Assembly (NCBI RefSeq): GCF_019393635.1
Contig: NC_057863.1
Location: 644,153,306-644,217,305 of the forward strand
Direction: 5' to 3'
Length of the DNA stretch: 64,000 nt
Source: Dromiciops gliroides
Lineage: Eukaryota; Chordata; Mammalia; Microbiotheria; Microbiotheriidae
A model generated the notes under the pieces. It ran no database searches. It saw nothing but the letters and a program-made list of their open reading frames with translations, and was not told where the DNA came from. The position numbers were made by a program, and so were the translations under genes. This document shows positions 1 to 21,200 of this stretch, piece by piece; position 1 is the stretch's first letter; each line of letters opens with the position of its first letter.

Positions 1-200
1 GCCAATCAGAACGTGAGGGTGTGGCTAGGCTAATCTGGGGGGAGGAGCCATAAGGGAAGAGATTTGGGGCTGGTAGAGCAAACTACTCAATGAATGCGGA
101 AGTGGGCGGGGCCCCAATGGGAATCGACCAATCAAGTTACGAGATGGGGTCGCCATCGCTCAGGAAGCCTCTTGGGAATCATTGAGCCAATTAGAAAAAT
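1..200. promoter_or_regulatory. Upstream CCAAT-box cluster
   Basis: CCAAT pentamers on the plus strand lie at 2-6, 114-118, 128-132 and 187-191, with a GC box near 105. No open reading frame or exon is recognisable from 1 to 450. This may be a distal part of the RAB4B promoter or the edge of the promoter or 3' end of a neighbour outside the window. Confidence 0.3.
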
Positions 201-559
201 TCCAAGGTGAAAGGCCGCTTATCTTGGTTGCTCTCGGCATTCAGCGATGATTCTGGATCAGTTGTCACTGGGGTGGGGTCCCCCGATCCTGATGCCCTTT
301 CTGTGCTCTAGTCGTCGCTCCTGGTTTCTTCCTGTGCCCTTTGGGGTAGTACCAGTCCTGTCTTCGCCCCCTTCGTAGCCCTCTCGGCTAATACCAGGTT
401 CTGGCTGCTAGGTCCTTTCCTCTCCGCCGATCCTGGCCATCCTCTCGTTCCCTTTAATTCATCCCTGGCCCACCCCAGGTAGCGGCAGGCCCCTCCTGCG
501 CTCGAAATACTGTCCCTTTTACGGCCCCGCCTCCTATTTTAGAGCCCTCCTCCTTCGCC

Positions 560-951
560 CTTGCAGACCAATCGAGGGCCGAGATTCTCCCTCTGCATCC
601 AAAGCCCGCCCCGCTTCGGTCTCCAACCCTCCCTTGCTGGCTCTGCCAATCCACGGTCTTCCCCCTCTCCCCTTCCGTGGCCAGGACTAATCGAGCGCCG
701 GGATCAGGGTCCTGCCCACTTTTCCCGGCCCCCTTCCGTGGGTCGTCTCCGCAGCCTCTTCCCCCCGACCCGGCCTCAGAGCCAATTGCTGGTCCGAACC
801 TCGGCTCCGCCCCTCCAGGAGGGGGCGTGTCCTCTGAGGCCGCAGCGGGGCCGGGGCCGCGGCGCGGAGCCGGAAGGAGGAGGCGCGGGGGCCGGAGCCG
901 GAGCCGGAGCCGGACCCGGAGGCGCAGCCGCAGCGGCTGCCGCGGCCAGAC
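560..951 (+). promoter_or_regulatory. RAB4B: RAB4B promoter and 5' UTR (CpG-rich)
   Basis: The 400 bases before the RAB4B start are GC- and CpG-rich with no TATA box and carry CCAAT boxes at 568-572, 646-650 and 782-786. GC-box-like runs occur between 820 and 880. A GGAGCC hexamer is repeated about four times at 891-920 just before the start codon. This is the usual layout of a broad CpG-island promoter. The transcription start cannot be placed exactly; 780-880 is my guess. Confidence 0.6.
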
Positions 952-3112
<2,161 letters not shown>

Positions 3113-3642
3113 CTTTCCTCTCTCCCTTGTGGCTTTGAGGGTTGGATATCTGCCCCACTCCGGTATGCCAGAGAGAAGCTGTGGATTGGGAACCGGGGCA
3201 CCAGTTGTGTCCAACACCTTTCCCCATTCTGTTCCCTTTCTTTGCCGGGTCTGGCCCATAGGCCTCCCCCTCCCATCTTGCTCCAGTTTCTCTGAGAGGG
3301 CATTAAGCACAGAATGGGTTCCCTCTGTACTCCAGGGGGGACTGGGAGAGACCCCTGTCTGAGCCATTGGGGGTAGAGCTAGGGGGAACCCCCCCCTTCC
3401 CCCCACCCTGTCTACAACCCTGAGCCTTGGGGTGGCTATACCTGGCTTGTCACCAACCTTATGATCTTTTCCATTTGTCCAAACTCTGGGACCAGGGGCT
3501 TGAGCCCCCTCCAGTCTCTACCCTCTCAGAACCCCCAGGGCCCTGTTGACCCTTGTGAATGGTATTTATTAGACTGGGGGGGTGGGGCATTAAGGTGGGG
3601 AGGGGACCATCATCAAGTCTGTTTCCAAATACATATGCGCGC

Positions 3643-3679
<37 letters not shown>

Positions 3680-3680
3680 C

Positions 3681-3722
<42 letters not shown>

Positions 3723-3740
3723 GACATAGATATATAAAAT
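3113..3740 (+). other. RAB4B: RAB4B 3' UTR (probable)
   Basis: The sequence after the stop codon is unique until a dinucleotide tract at 3635-3735. A TATAAA hexamer at 3733-3738 followed by a T-rich stretch could be the poly(A) signal, giving a 3' UTR of roughly 640 bases. A canonical AATAAA at 4139-4144 is the alternative end. Confidence 0.45.
3635..3735. repeat. (GC)n(AC)n(AT)n compound microsatellite
   Basis: Alternating purine-pyrimidine tract passing from GC to AC to AT dinucleotides at the end of the RAB4B 3' UTR. Such a tract can adopt Z-DNA or cruciform structure and is probably length-polymorphic. Confidence 0.9.
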
Positions 3741-4138
3741 GACGTTTTTTTTCCAGCTCTGTCTCAGTTTCCTTAGTCATGGGGTCAGGGAAATTCAGGA
3801 AAAGGGGTGGTACCTCTAGAATGATAACTTAAGGGTTGAGGGGGTAGGGAGGCTCCAATGGCTGGCCTGGGGACTGAGGTTCTGGGTGAGGTCTGAGGAC
3901 TGGAAGATGAATTGGGGGTGCTGTGGAGGACAAGGCCAAGGGTGAGGCTTGGGAGGGTAGAGCAAGGTCCCAGGCCTAGGACAGGGAGTAGGAAAGGGGG
4001 TGGGGGTTGGGTGGATGGGTGAAGTTCAGAGATTAGGTTGAGGATTTGAGGGGGAAAAGGGAGAGGGTCACAAGACCCCAGAGGGTGGAAAGCAGGTTGG
4101 GCCTACAGAGTTGGAGGTCCAGAATGGAGACTGGAATG

Positions 4139-4144
4139 AATAAA
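4139..4144 (+). terminator. Alternative AATAAA poly(A) signal downstream of RAB4B
   Basis: Canonical AATAAA about 1 kb after the RAB4B stop. No other gene lies close upstream on this strand, so it is a candidate distal end for RAB4B transcripts. Confidence 0.35.
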
Positions 4145-4689
4145 GTGGCAGGGTTCCCCACTACCTCCTTGGATCCACCTCACCTTGTCCCAGGAGGTCA
4201 GCCCAGAAGACCTCCCTGTCTGGGGTGGGGGGAAGGGGAAGAGAGGGGCAAGAGGTGTCCTTAGTCCCTTCCCTTGGGGTTCCCCAAGGCCTGGGGCTCC
4301 CAGAACACATTGGCCCCAACTGTCTGAGTATCCAGGGCTGAGCAGTTCCTGGAAGGCTCCCAGCGCTCTTCCACCTGTTCTGGGGGTGGGGGTGGGAAAG
4401 GAGTGTGGAATGTGTGCCTCCCTCCTGGCCCCTAGGCTGCCTGGGTCACGTACCCCACGTCCCTGTCTTCCAGGGATAGCCTTGCCAGGGAAGGGGGTAA
4501 GTGGAGGGCACAGGAGGGGGTATTTATAGAGCAGCCTGCAAATCCCCCTTCCAGGGATAGCAGGCTGACACCCCTTTCCCCCCTCCCTCCCTCTGAGTGC
4601 TTCCAGCTTCCCTGCAGGTGCCAATCTTACATGGGCAAGGCTGCTCCCAGGGGGCCTCCAAGGCTGGAGTGTGAGCCCCCTGAGGGCAG

Positions 4690-4765
4690 GGCCCCCTCTT
4701 TGTCTTGTCCCCAAGCAGGGCTCAGCACACAGTGAGCCCTTAATACATGCTTGGTGACGCCTAGC
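4690..4765 (+). repeat. MIR/L2-type 3' end fragment
   Basis: Contains the typical old tail words GCTCAGCACACAGTGAG and CTTAATACATGCTTGG. The rest of 3740-5000, between RAB4B and EGLN2, has no exon or other element I recognise. Confidence 0.55.
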
Positions 4766-5019
4766 CCTGAGTGACTATTCCCTCAGGCGCCGGTGTCCTT
4801 CCCCCCTCCGTCCCCCTGAGAAGGAGAATCGGGGGCTGGGAGCCAGGCCCAGGTGAGGAAGGACCCACAGCCCTCTCCAGCCCCGGGAAGCCAAGCCTCC
4901 ATTCCAGGGTGACTAGGCGCAGGGATCCAACGATGGGGAGGGGGAAAGTGCAGTAGCGGGGTCCCTGGGGGAGGGGTTGCTGGGGGAGCACTGGGTTTGG
5001 AGGGCCCAACGTGGCCCCT

Positions 5020-5145
5020 TAGCACCACCTCGGTCACCTCGGGCTAATCCTTTCTTCTCGACCTCAGTTTCCTCACTTGTAAAACGAGGGGCTTGGACGA
5101 CCTGACTTCTGGGGCTCCTTCCAGTTCGAAATCTGGAAACCCCAT
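5020..5145 (+). repeat. MIR fragment upstream of EGLN2
   Basis: The block CTCAGTTTCCTCACTTGTAA followed by a diverged AAACGAGGG is the MIR core region. It lies about 300 bases before the EGLN2 CpG island. Confidence 0.6.
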
Positions 5146-5299
5146 GGAGGGGACATGGGGAAGTAAGGGGGGCGAGGACGGTTTGGGGCGGGGTCACGGG
5201 CGGGGGGGAGGGGTCATTGGGAGGAGGGATCACTGGGGGGTGGTAAATGGAGGGGACACTGGTTGGGGTCACTAAGGGCAGGGGCCAGGGGGTGGAGGG

Positions 5300-5588
5300 T
5301 GACCGAGAAACTGCGAGGAGGAGTTCCACGGGGAGGGGCCGGGGCCGGGGGTGGGGTCCCCAGCTCCCTCCTCCCAGCTCTCTCTCCCCACCCCTTCCCG
5401 GCGCATGCGCACGCGTGCGCCTGCTCCTCTCTCCTCCCTTTCCCCTCCCCCGCCGGCTCCTCACGGTCACGTGCAGGGGCGGGGCCCCGGGGCGGGGTCT
5501 GGGGGCGGCCGGGGGCGGGGGATGGCGCGCGGCGCTGCGCGGGGCGGCTGGCACAGGCGGCGGCGCCGGGGCCGGAGGAAAAACCCCG
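5300..5588 (+). promoter_or_regulatory. EGLN2: EGLN2 CpG-island promoter and probable non-coding exon 1
   Basis: Very GC- and CpG-rich. A perfect NRF1-type palindrome GCGCATGCGC sits at 5401-5410, an E-box CACGTG at 5468-5473 and GC boxes at 5477-5510. The sequence ends in a good splice donor (CCCCG then GTGAGTG) with GT at 5589-5590, which I take as the 3' end of the non-coding first exon because the coding exon begins after an acceptor at 7519. Bases 5300-5460 are probably promoter and about 5460-5588 transcribed; the start site is inferred. Confidence 0.6.
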
Positions 5589-7519
5589 GTGAGTGGGGGG
5601 GCGGGGGGCGCCCGGGCCGGGGGAGAGTCGCGTGGAGGCGGGGGGGGGAGCGCGGGGGGAGGCCCACGCGGGACCGGGCGGGGCAGCCGTTGGGGGAGGT
5701 GAGGGGCGCGCGCTGCTCCCCGCCCCAGCTTCCCCCCCCCCCCAACCGCTGCTGTGTCGGCTCGGCCCCGCGGGGAGGGGGTGGGGAAGGGGGCAGAGGG
5801 AAGGGGGACAGGGGGCTGGGTGGGGGGCGCTCACCTGGCCCGGCTCCCTAGCTCGCCTCGCTCTCTGCACTGCCCTGGGTCCTCCCTCCACCCTCCACGC
5901 CCCCTCCCCCGCCCCCCTCCCCTTGCAGGGTCCCCCTTCCTCTCCCCCCCTCCCAGTTCTGGCTCCTCCAACTCTTCCCCCCTCGACCCCCCAGGCACCC
6001 TCCCCTCTTCCCTTCCCACCTCTGTGTCCTCCCTCCCTTCCCTCCTCCACACCCCAAGCCCCTTCCTCCCTCCCTCTCCCACCCCTGCATCCTCCCTCTC
6101 CTCCCCCACCCCTACCTCAGACCCCTTCCTCTCCCCCCCTCCCACCTTTGGGTTCTTCCTCCCTTCCGCCACCCAGACCCCAGACCCCTTCCTCTCCCCC
6201 TCTCCCGCTTCTGCGTCCTTTCTCCTCTCCCCCATCCAGACCCCAGACCCCTTGCTCTCCCCCTCTTCCGCCTCTGAGTCCTCTCTCCCCTCCCCCGTCG
6301 GCCCCCCAGGACCCTTTTCCCCCCCTCCCCTTTCTGGGTTTCTCTTCTTCCACCCCACCCCAGGCTTCTCCTTCTCTTTCCCCTCCCCTCCCACTCCTGG
6401 GCTCCTCTTCCCTTCCCTCCTCTTTACCTCAGACCCCTTCTTCGGCCCTCCGCCTTTTGGGTGCCCCTTCCTCCCCTCCCCCGCCCCGCCCCCACTCGCC
6501 CTCCCCTCCCCCACCCCGCCCCCCAACTCCCCCTCCTCCCCAGCTCCAGGCTCCCCTCTCTCCTCTCCTCCTTCTGGGGCCCCCTTCTCCCCCAGCTGCC
6601 CCCCAGTCTTTCTCTCCTGTCCCCCTCTCCTTCCTGGACCTCCTCTCTGCTCTTTCGTCGCCTCCTCCAGCCCCTTCTGGGAGCTCCTCCTCCTGGCCCC
6701 TGACCTCACAGACTCCCCACCATCCCTCCTGGCCCCCCAGCCTTCCCAGCACTCTGGGGCTCCCTCCTGACTTCCATCCGCAGCCCGCCCCCCAGGCTTC
6801 GTGCCCTCTCTCCTTGCTCATCCAGGAACCCCCTGTCTCTGCCCCCTTCACGGGCCTGAGCTCTTCCCTTTTCCCTCCTACCCCAGAGGGCCCCCACTTT
6901 TCTTTCCCAGACTCCCCCGGCCTGCTGCCATCCCTGGCGCCCTCCTCCCCGGGGCCCGCCAGCCTTCCTCCTCCTCCTCCTCCTCCTTCTTCCCCTTGGG
7001 CGTTCTGGGATCCCCTGGCAGCCTCTCCCTTGCTGCTCCCCCCTCCCCTCACGCCTCTTCGTCCCTGCTCTTCCCTGGTGCCGGCCCCAGCTCCTCTGAC
7101 CGCTCCTGGGCTTGGGTGCCGCTCTGCCCACTCCCTTCCCCTGTCCTCTCCTCGGGTCCCTCTCCCTCTTCCTCCTTGTCTTGCCAGGATCCCCCATCAC
7201 CTCCCTCCTTTACTGGCCCCCTCGAGCACCACGCCCTTGGCCGCCTTTCCTCTCCCTGCCTGGGGTCTTCCTTCTCTCCCCCTCTCCATCCCTCAGCTTT
7301 CCTTCCCCTCCCCTCAGCCCCTGGCCTCCAGGGTCCTGCTTCCTCTTCCTCCTCACTTTGTTAAGGCCCTCTCCCCTTCTCCCTTACCGTCCCAGGATTC
7401 CCTTCCACCATCGGCTCCCACTTTCCTTTTTGAGCCTTGAGTGGCCCCCTGTCCCCCACGCCTTGGCCTGCCTCCCGCCTCCCCATTTGGATCTCACACC
7501 TCCCTCTGTCTCTCTCTAG
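5589..7519 (+). repeat. Polypyrimidine-rich EGLN2 intron 1
   Basis: From about 5860 to 7430 the plus strand is almost entirely C and T in CCCCTCC/CCTTCC-like words with few purines. It runs from the donor at 5589 to an acceptor TCTCTCTAG ending at 7519. Long open frames on both strands are a by-product: every stop codon needs purines on the C/T strand and T on the G/A strand. Confidence 0.7.
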
Positions 7520-7606
7520 CCCCTGTCGGTCATCTCCTCGGCCCCCTGCTGCCTCACCAAGGCCCAAGGACAACGGTGGATCATGTCCCAGGTTCCTGGG
7601 CTATGA

Positions 7607-15758
<8,152 letters not shown>

Positions 15759-16275
15759 TGGAGAGCACTTGGAAGCAGCCAGATGGCCGATCCGTCGCAG
15801 CCGCCCTGGCCGTTTGCTCCGCTGCTGCTTCTGCCTTTGCCTGCCTGCCTTCCCCCCTCCCTGTGGTGTGGGCGGAGGGGTTCCTGCCAGCCCTCACGAG
15901 GAGCAGGAGTGAGAGGCAGCACCCCATGCACGTGGCCCTTGGGCTGAGAGAGGGCGGCCGGTTCCCCTTCCCCCAGCTCCAAAAGGAGTGTGCCTCCCAC
16001 GGACTTGCCCCACTGTGGGCCTCGCCCTGGCACTGCCCCCTCTAACCAGGATACAAGATTGGAATTGTTGGGGGTGGGGAGGGTCATGGCCTCTCGCTGG
16101 CAAGGGGGGATAGGGGGGATTCCTGCCCCCCTCCTCCAGCCTGGAATGTGAAGTGCCCCCCCCCACCTTGGCCCTGGCCTCCCCTGGACTGAGCCCCCTG
16201 TGGGGGTAAGGGTGCTCAGCGGAGCCTCGGCCACAGACTTGCCGCCCGCCCCCAAATAAAGTTTACCTCAGAGTT
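15759..16275 (+). other. EGLN2: EGLN2 3' UTR
   Basis: Unique sequence from the TAG at 15756-15758 to the poly(A) signal AATAAA at 16255-16260. A GT-rich downstream element (GTTGAGTGTATGTGCTGC) starts at 16273, placing cleavage near 16270-16280. Confidence 0.8.
16255..16260 (+). terminator. EGLN2: EGLN2 poly(A) signal AATAAA
   Basis: Canonical hexamer about 500 bases after the stop. It faces the P450 poly(A) signal on the other strand at 16362-16367, so the two genes are tail to tail. Confidence 0.85.
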
Positions 16276-16361
16276 GAGTGTATGTGCTGCCTTTTGTCAG
16301 CCTACCCACCGGCCCCAATGAGAGCTCAGACATACACGGGGTGCCTTTGTGGGGGGGGGGC

Positions 16362-16367
16362 TTTATT
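16362..16367 (-). terminator. P450 gene poly(A) signal AATAAA
   Basis: TTTATT on the plus strand, i.e. AATAAA on the minus strand, 57 bases beyond the P450 stop codon. A very short 3' UTR (about 75-85 bases) follows. Confidence 0.85.
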
Positions 16368-16423
16368 GGACAAAAGACACGGGTGGGAGGGGAGGGATCG
16401 CAGGCATCCCCTTGGGCAGGAGC

Positions 16424-18201
16424 TCAGCGGGCCAGCACGCGGAGCTCATAGGGCGGGGGCACGTTGCCCAGCGCTGTGAACTGAGGGGTCAGGTCTATGT
16501 CTTCCGGCTTCTCCACTGGGCTCAGTTTGAAACGCTGGAGGATGGTGGTGAGGAACAGAAAGATCTCCATACGGGCCAGGCCTGCCCCTAGGCACATGCG
16601 CTTCCCTGTGGGACGGAGGGCAGAGGCTGTCAGTGGCCCTGGGGCCTGGCCAGAGAGCTGCAGCTGCCAGGGGCATATCTCAGCTTGGGGAACACCAACT
16701 GGGGGAAAGAGTCCTGGGAGCCGGTGCAAAGCCTCCCCCTTTGAAGGGAGTAATGGGTCTGTGGGGCTGTGCCCCCTCTTGCCTCCTGACACAGCATTTC
16801 TCCCCTCCCCCGATTTCACCACCTGGGCACCCATGTCCATTACCTGGAGCAAAGGGCATGAAGGCCTTGTTTGGTCGGAAGGCCCCTTTCTCATCCAGGA
16901 AGTTGGTTGGGTCAAAGCATTGTGGGTCCTTGAACTGGATCGAGTCCCGGTGTGCAGAGACCAAGAGTGGGATGATGTGTGTACCCTAGTGGGAGTGGGA
17001 GGACAATCAGTGCCTGTGGCCAGAGTGCCGAGCTGGCAGGTACACCACCAGCAGCCTCAGGAGCCAGCTTGGGAGCCAGAGGAAAATCACCAAACCTCCT
17101 TGGGACCTCTGATGCAGTCACCTGCTTGCTCCCAAACCTTATTCCTCCAGCTTTCCATGGGGAGACCATTTGCCAAGAAGCTCTTCTCCCCTCCTCTCCA
17201 TCTCCCATCAGATGCCTTCCCCCACCATTGACTCTGTCTCTCTCCATCTCTCCTTGTTCAACACCCACTTTTGGTTCCATTCCATCTTACCAATTACCAC
17301 CACTCTGATCTTTAACCTCCTGCCTAGAAACACTCCCATGTCTCCCACGCCCTCCCCAGTCCTTGTTTGGTCTGACCATCCCCAGGAGCTATCATCCTGA
17401 AGAGGAGGGATCCTCTGGGCTAACCCCAGGAGAAAGCTGTCTCTTCTAGGTGCTGTCCCTGCTCTCCCTTCCAAACCTTTTGCACTTTTGACTTTCAGCC
17501 ATTATCCTGAAACTGCACCCTAGAGTTGTCCGCCATCTCGTCCAGTCCAGCGGCCTTTGCTGGGCCCGGGACTGCCCCCTTCTGATCATTCTCTCCCAGT
17601 TTCCCTTTTGCGTGTGCGACTCCTCCCCAGCCTCCTCTGTCGAACCCTCGTCCAGAGCACCTCATTAACAGCGGGTGGCCCCCAGGCTCTGCCCTGCTCC
17701 CACTTCTCCCTCTGTACCACTCCTCTGGGTGAGCTCCTGAGCTCCTGTGGATTGAGATTCTCAAATTTACTCATCCAGGCCCTGATCTGTCTCCTGCCTC
17801 CTTGAGGTGTCTAGCCAGACGCCCCATACACGTCTACAACTCCACGTGTCCAAAACACCGCATCGTGCCAATGGCCAACGTTTGGAGGGCACCTCGAGGT
17901 TTTCAAAGCAGCTTACTCTTAATCACATTTGATTCTCACCACAGCCTCATGAGAGCTCTTACAAGCGTTTACAAGTGAGGAAACTGAGGTGCCCAGAGTG
18001 ACTTAGCTTCACTTGCCCAAGGTCACACACAGGTCTGGATTTGAACTCGGGTCTTGGTGACTCCAGCCCCAACACTGTCCACATTTTGCTATTATTGTTG
18101 AGGTCACCACGACCCTCAGTCACCCGGTGCCCTCCTCAGCTCCTCACCCAAACTCAGTAACCTATCGTCACAGTGTCTTATTTCTACCCTCATGATATTT
18201 C

Positions 18202-18241
<40 letters not shown>

Positions 18242-21200
18242 TCTATCCATCCATCCATCTACCTACCTGTCCTATAATAAGGAGTCACTGGAATCTAGAG
18301 AGTGAAGGGTGGGGCGACATGGTCAGACCTATGCATTAGTTAGATTGCTTTGGCGGCTGAGTGGAGGGTGGCCTGGGATGGGAAGAGACCAGGCAGGGCG
18401 GCTGGTGAAAAAGCTGAGGCAGCGGTCTGGGTGAGAGGTGATGAGGGGCTGCACCAGGGCGTTGGTCATGTGAGTGGACGAGTGGCGAGAAGGAGAAGGC
18501 AGAAGTAACAGGGTGGCAATGGACTGGGTCCAGCATGAAGGTCTGGGGCCTGGGAGGATGGATGGTGTCCTGGACCGTAAGAGGTACATTCAGAAGAGAG
18601 CAGGGTTTTGGGGGGGGAAGATCCTGTGTTGAGGTTTGGACTGCCAAGAGTCAGACTCACTCAGTGCAGAGGGCGGGGTTGGATACAGACTTGAAAATGA
18701 TCTGCATAGAGAGAATACTGAATCAATGGAAACTGAGGAGGTCACCTAGTGAAGTGGTATGGAGGGAGAAGGTGGCCAAGAAGAGCCTTGAGGGACTCTG
18801 AAGGTCAGAGGGCATGACCTGGATGAGGATACAGCTCAGGAGACCAAGGAGAAGCAGGAGAGAGGTGAGCTGAAAACCCAGACGGGAGCAGCAGAGGCCG
18901 CTAGCAGCTCAGTGAGAATGAAGATGGAGAAAAGGCCATCAAGAAGCCACTGGTGATTTTGGAGAGAGCGGCTCCCACTCAAGGTGGAGGTCAGAAGACA
19001 GGGTGCAGAGGGAGCTTCGCTGAGAAGGGGTAAGGGCAGCCGGGCCTCTGGTCTCTGGGCCCAAATCTCTCCATTTCAGTCTATCCTGGGCCTTTCCTCA
19101 AGTACAGACTGGAGTACGCTGCCCTCCTCAACAAGCAGTGGCTTCCCTCCCACCTCCAGGAGCAAAGAGAAGATGCTCCTCTGGGCTTCTGAAACCCTTC
19201 ACAACCTGCTCCTTCCCACCTCTCCAGGGTCACGCAGTGACCCCGGCCCACCCTGCTCTTCCCCACACAGGGGCCTTCCCCCCAGCCCAGACTCCAGACC
19301 TTTCCCTGCCTGTCCTCCCTGCCTGGAAAGCTCAGCCTTCTGGCTTCACTATCATCTTCCTTCCTTCAACGTTCAGATCAAATCCAGCCTTCAGCAGCAA
19401 GAGGCCTTTTCTGGGCCCCAGGCTCTCCCCTCCCCTGGTGCTCGTGTCTTCTCCTGAGGTTACCTCTCATTTACCCCGTATAGATCACGTCTGTCTGTCT
19501 GCCTGTCTGTCTACCTACCTACCTATCTCTCCCTCCCTCCCCATCTATCATCTCTACCTACTTACCTACCATCCATCCATCCACCCATCCACCCATCCAT
19601 CCATCCACCCACCCACCCATCCATCCACCCATCCACCCATCCATCCATCCATCCATCCATCCATCCATCCATCCATCCATCCATCCATCCATCCATCCAT
19701 CCACCCACCCATCCATCCATCCATCCATCCATCCATCCATCCATCCATCCATCCATCCATCCATCCATCCACCCATCCATCCACCCATCCATCCACCCAC
19801 CCATCCATCCACCCACCCACCCATCCATCCATCCATCCACCCACCCATCCATCCATCCATCCATCCACCCACCCACCCACCCACCCATCCATCCACCCAT
19901 CCATCCACCCACCCATCCATCCACCCACCCACCCACCCATCCATCCATCCATCCATCCATCCATCCATCCATCCATCCATCCATCCACCCACCCATCCAT
20001 CCATCCATCCATCCATCTATCCATCCATCCACCCATCCATCCACCCACCCATCCATCCACCCATCCATCCATCCACCCACCCACCCATCCATCCATCCAT
20101 CCATCCATCCATCCACCCACCCACCCATCCATCCATCCATCCATCCACCCACCCACCCACCCACCCATCCACCCATCCATCCATCCATCCATCCATCCAT
20201 CCACCCATCCACCCACCCACCCATCCATCCACCCATCCATCCATCCACCCATCCATCCATCCACCCATCCATCCATCCATCCATCCATCCATCCATCCAT
20301 CCATCCATCCATCCATCCATCCATCTATCCACCCATCCATCCATCCATCCATCCATCCATCCATCCATCCATCCATCCATCCATCCATCCATCCATCTAT
20401 CCATCCACCCATCCATCCATCCATCCATCCATCCATCCATCCATCCATCCATCCATCCATCCATCCATCCATCCATCCATCCATCTATCCATCTATCCAT
20501 CCACCCATCCATCCATCCATCCATCCATCCATCCATCCATCCATCCATCCATCCATCCATCCATCCACCCATTCATCTATCTATCTACCTACCTATCATC
20601 TCTCTCCACCTACCTACCAACCATATCTATCACCTATATCATCTGTCATCTATCTAATATTATCGTCTCTCTCATCTCTCATAACTATATCATCTGTCAT
20701 CTCTATCCATCGTTATCTATTATCTCTATATATCTGTCATTATCACCTCTATATGTTTATCATTATATCCATCAATCATATCTACCTACCTATCATCTCT
20801 ATCACTATTATCATCTATCATCTCTATATATTTATCTATCATTATCATCTCAATAATAAGATTATAGAGCACAGTTTTCCAATGTCCTCAGACTGCACAG
20901 CCACACTGTGGCCTGTGGCTCTTCAAGGTGCTGATCCGTGGTCGTCTGTGACTGGCAGAAGCCTACTACTACTACTAATTTCTATTGATATCTATCATTT
21001 CTATTATCTATCTATCTATCTTAGTAAGAACTTAATAAATGATTGTTGACTGACTAGAAGACTGACTAGAACCCTAGGCTCTTCCTCCTCAGATCGGCCA
21101 CACCTCTCTCCTCTTTCTTATTCATCCCTCTTCTCACTGCCCTGCTGGGTCTCCCATGGGTGGTGTGGATCCAAACCGGGCACCTTGGGCAGGAAGTAGC

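Noticed and set aside
5593-7440. 615-codon proline/serine/leucine-rich open frame
   Set aside because: It lies in the C/T-rich intron 1 where stop codons are rare by composition; other frames on both strands are also open; it has no domain and no sensible splice signals.
19138-20856. 572-codon HPSIHP-like frame and antisense DGWMDGW-like frames
   Set aside because: Translation of a tetranucleotide satellite; the frames exist only because the 4-base unit lacks stops.
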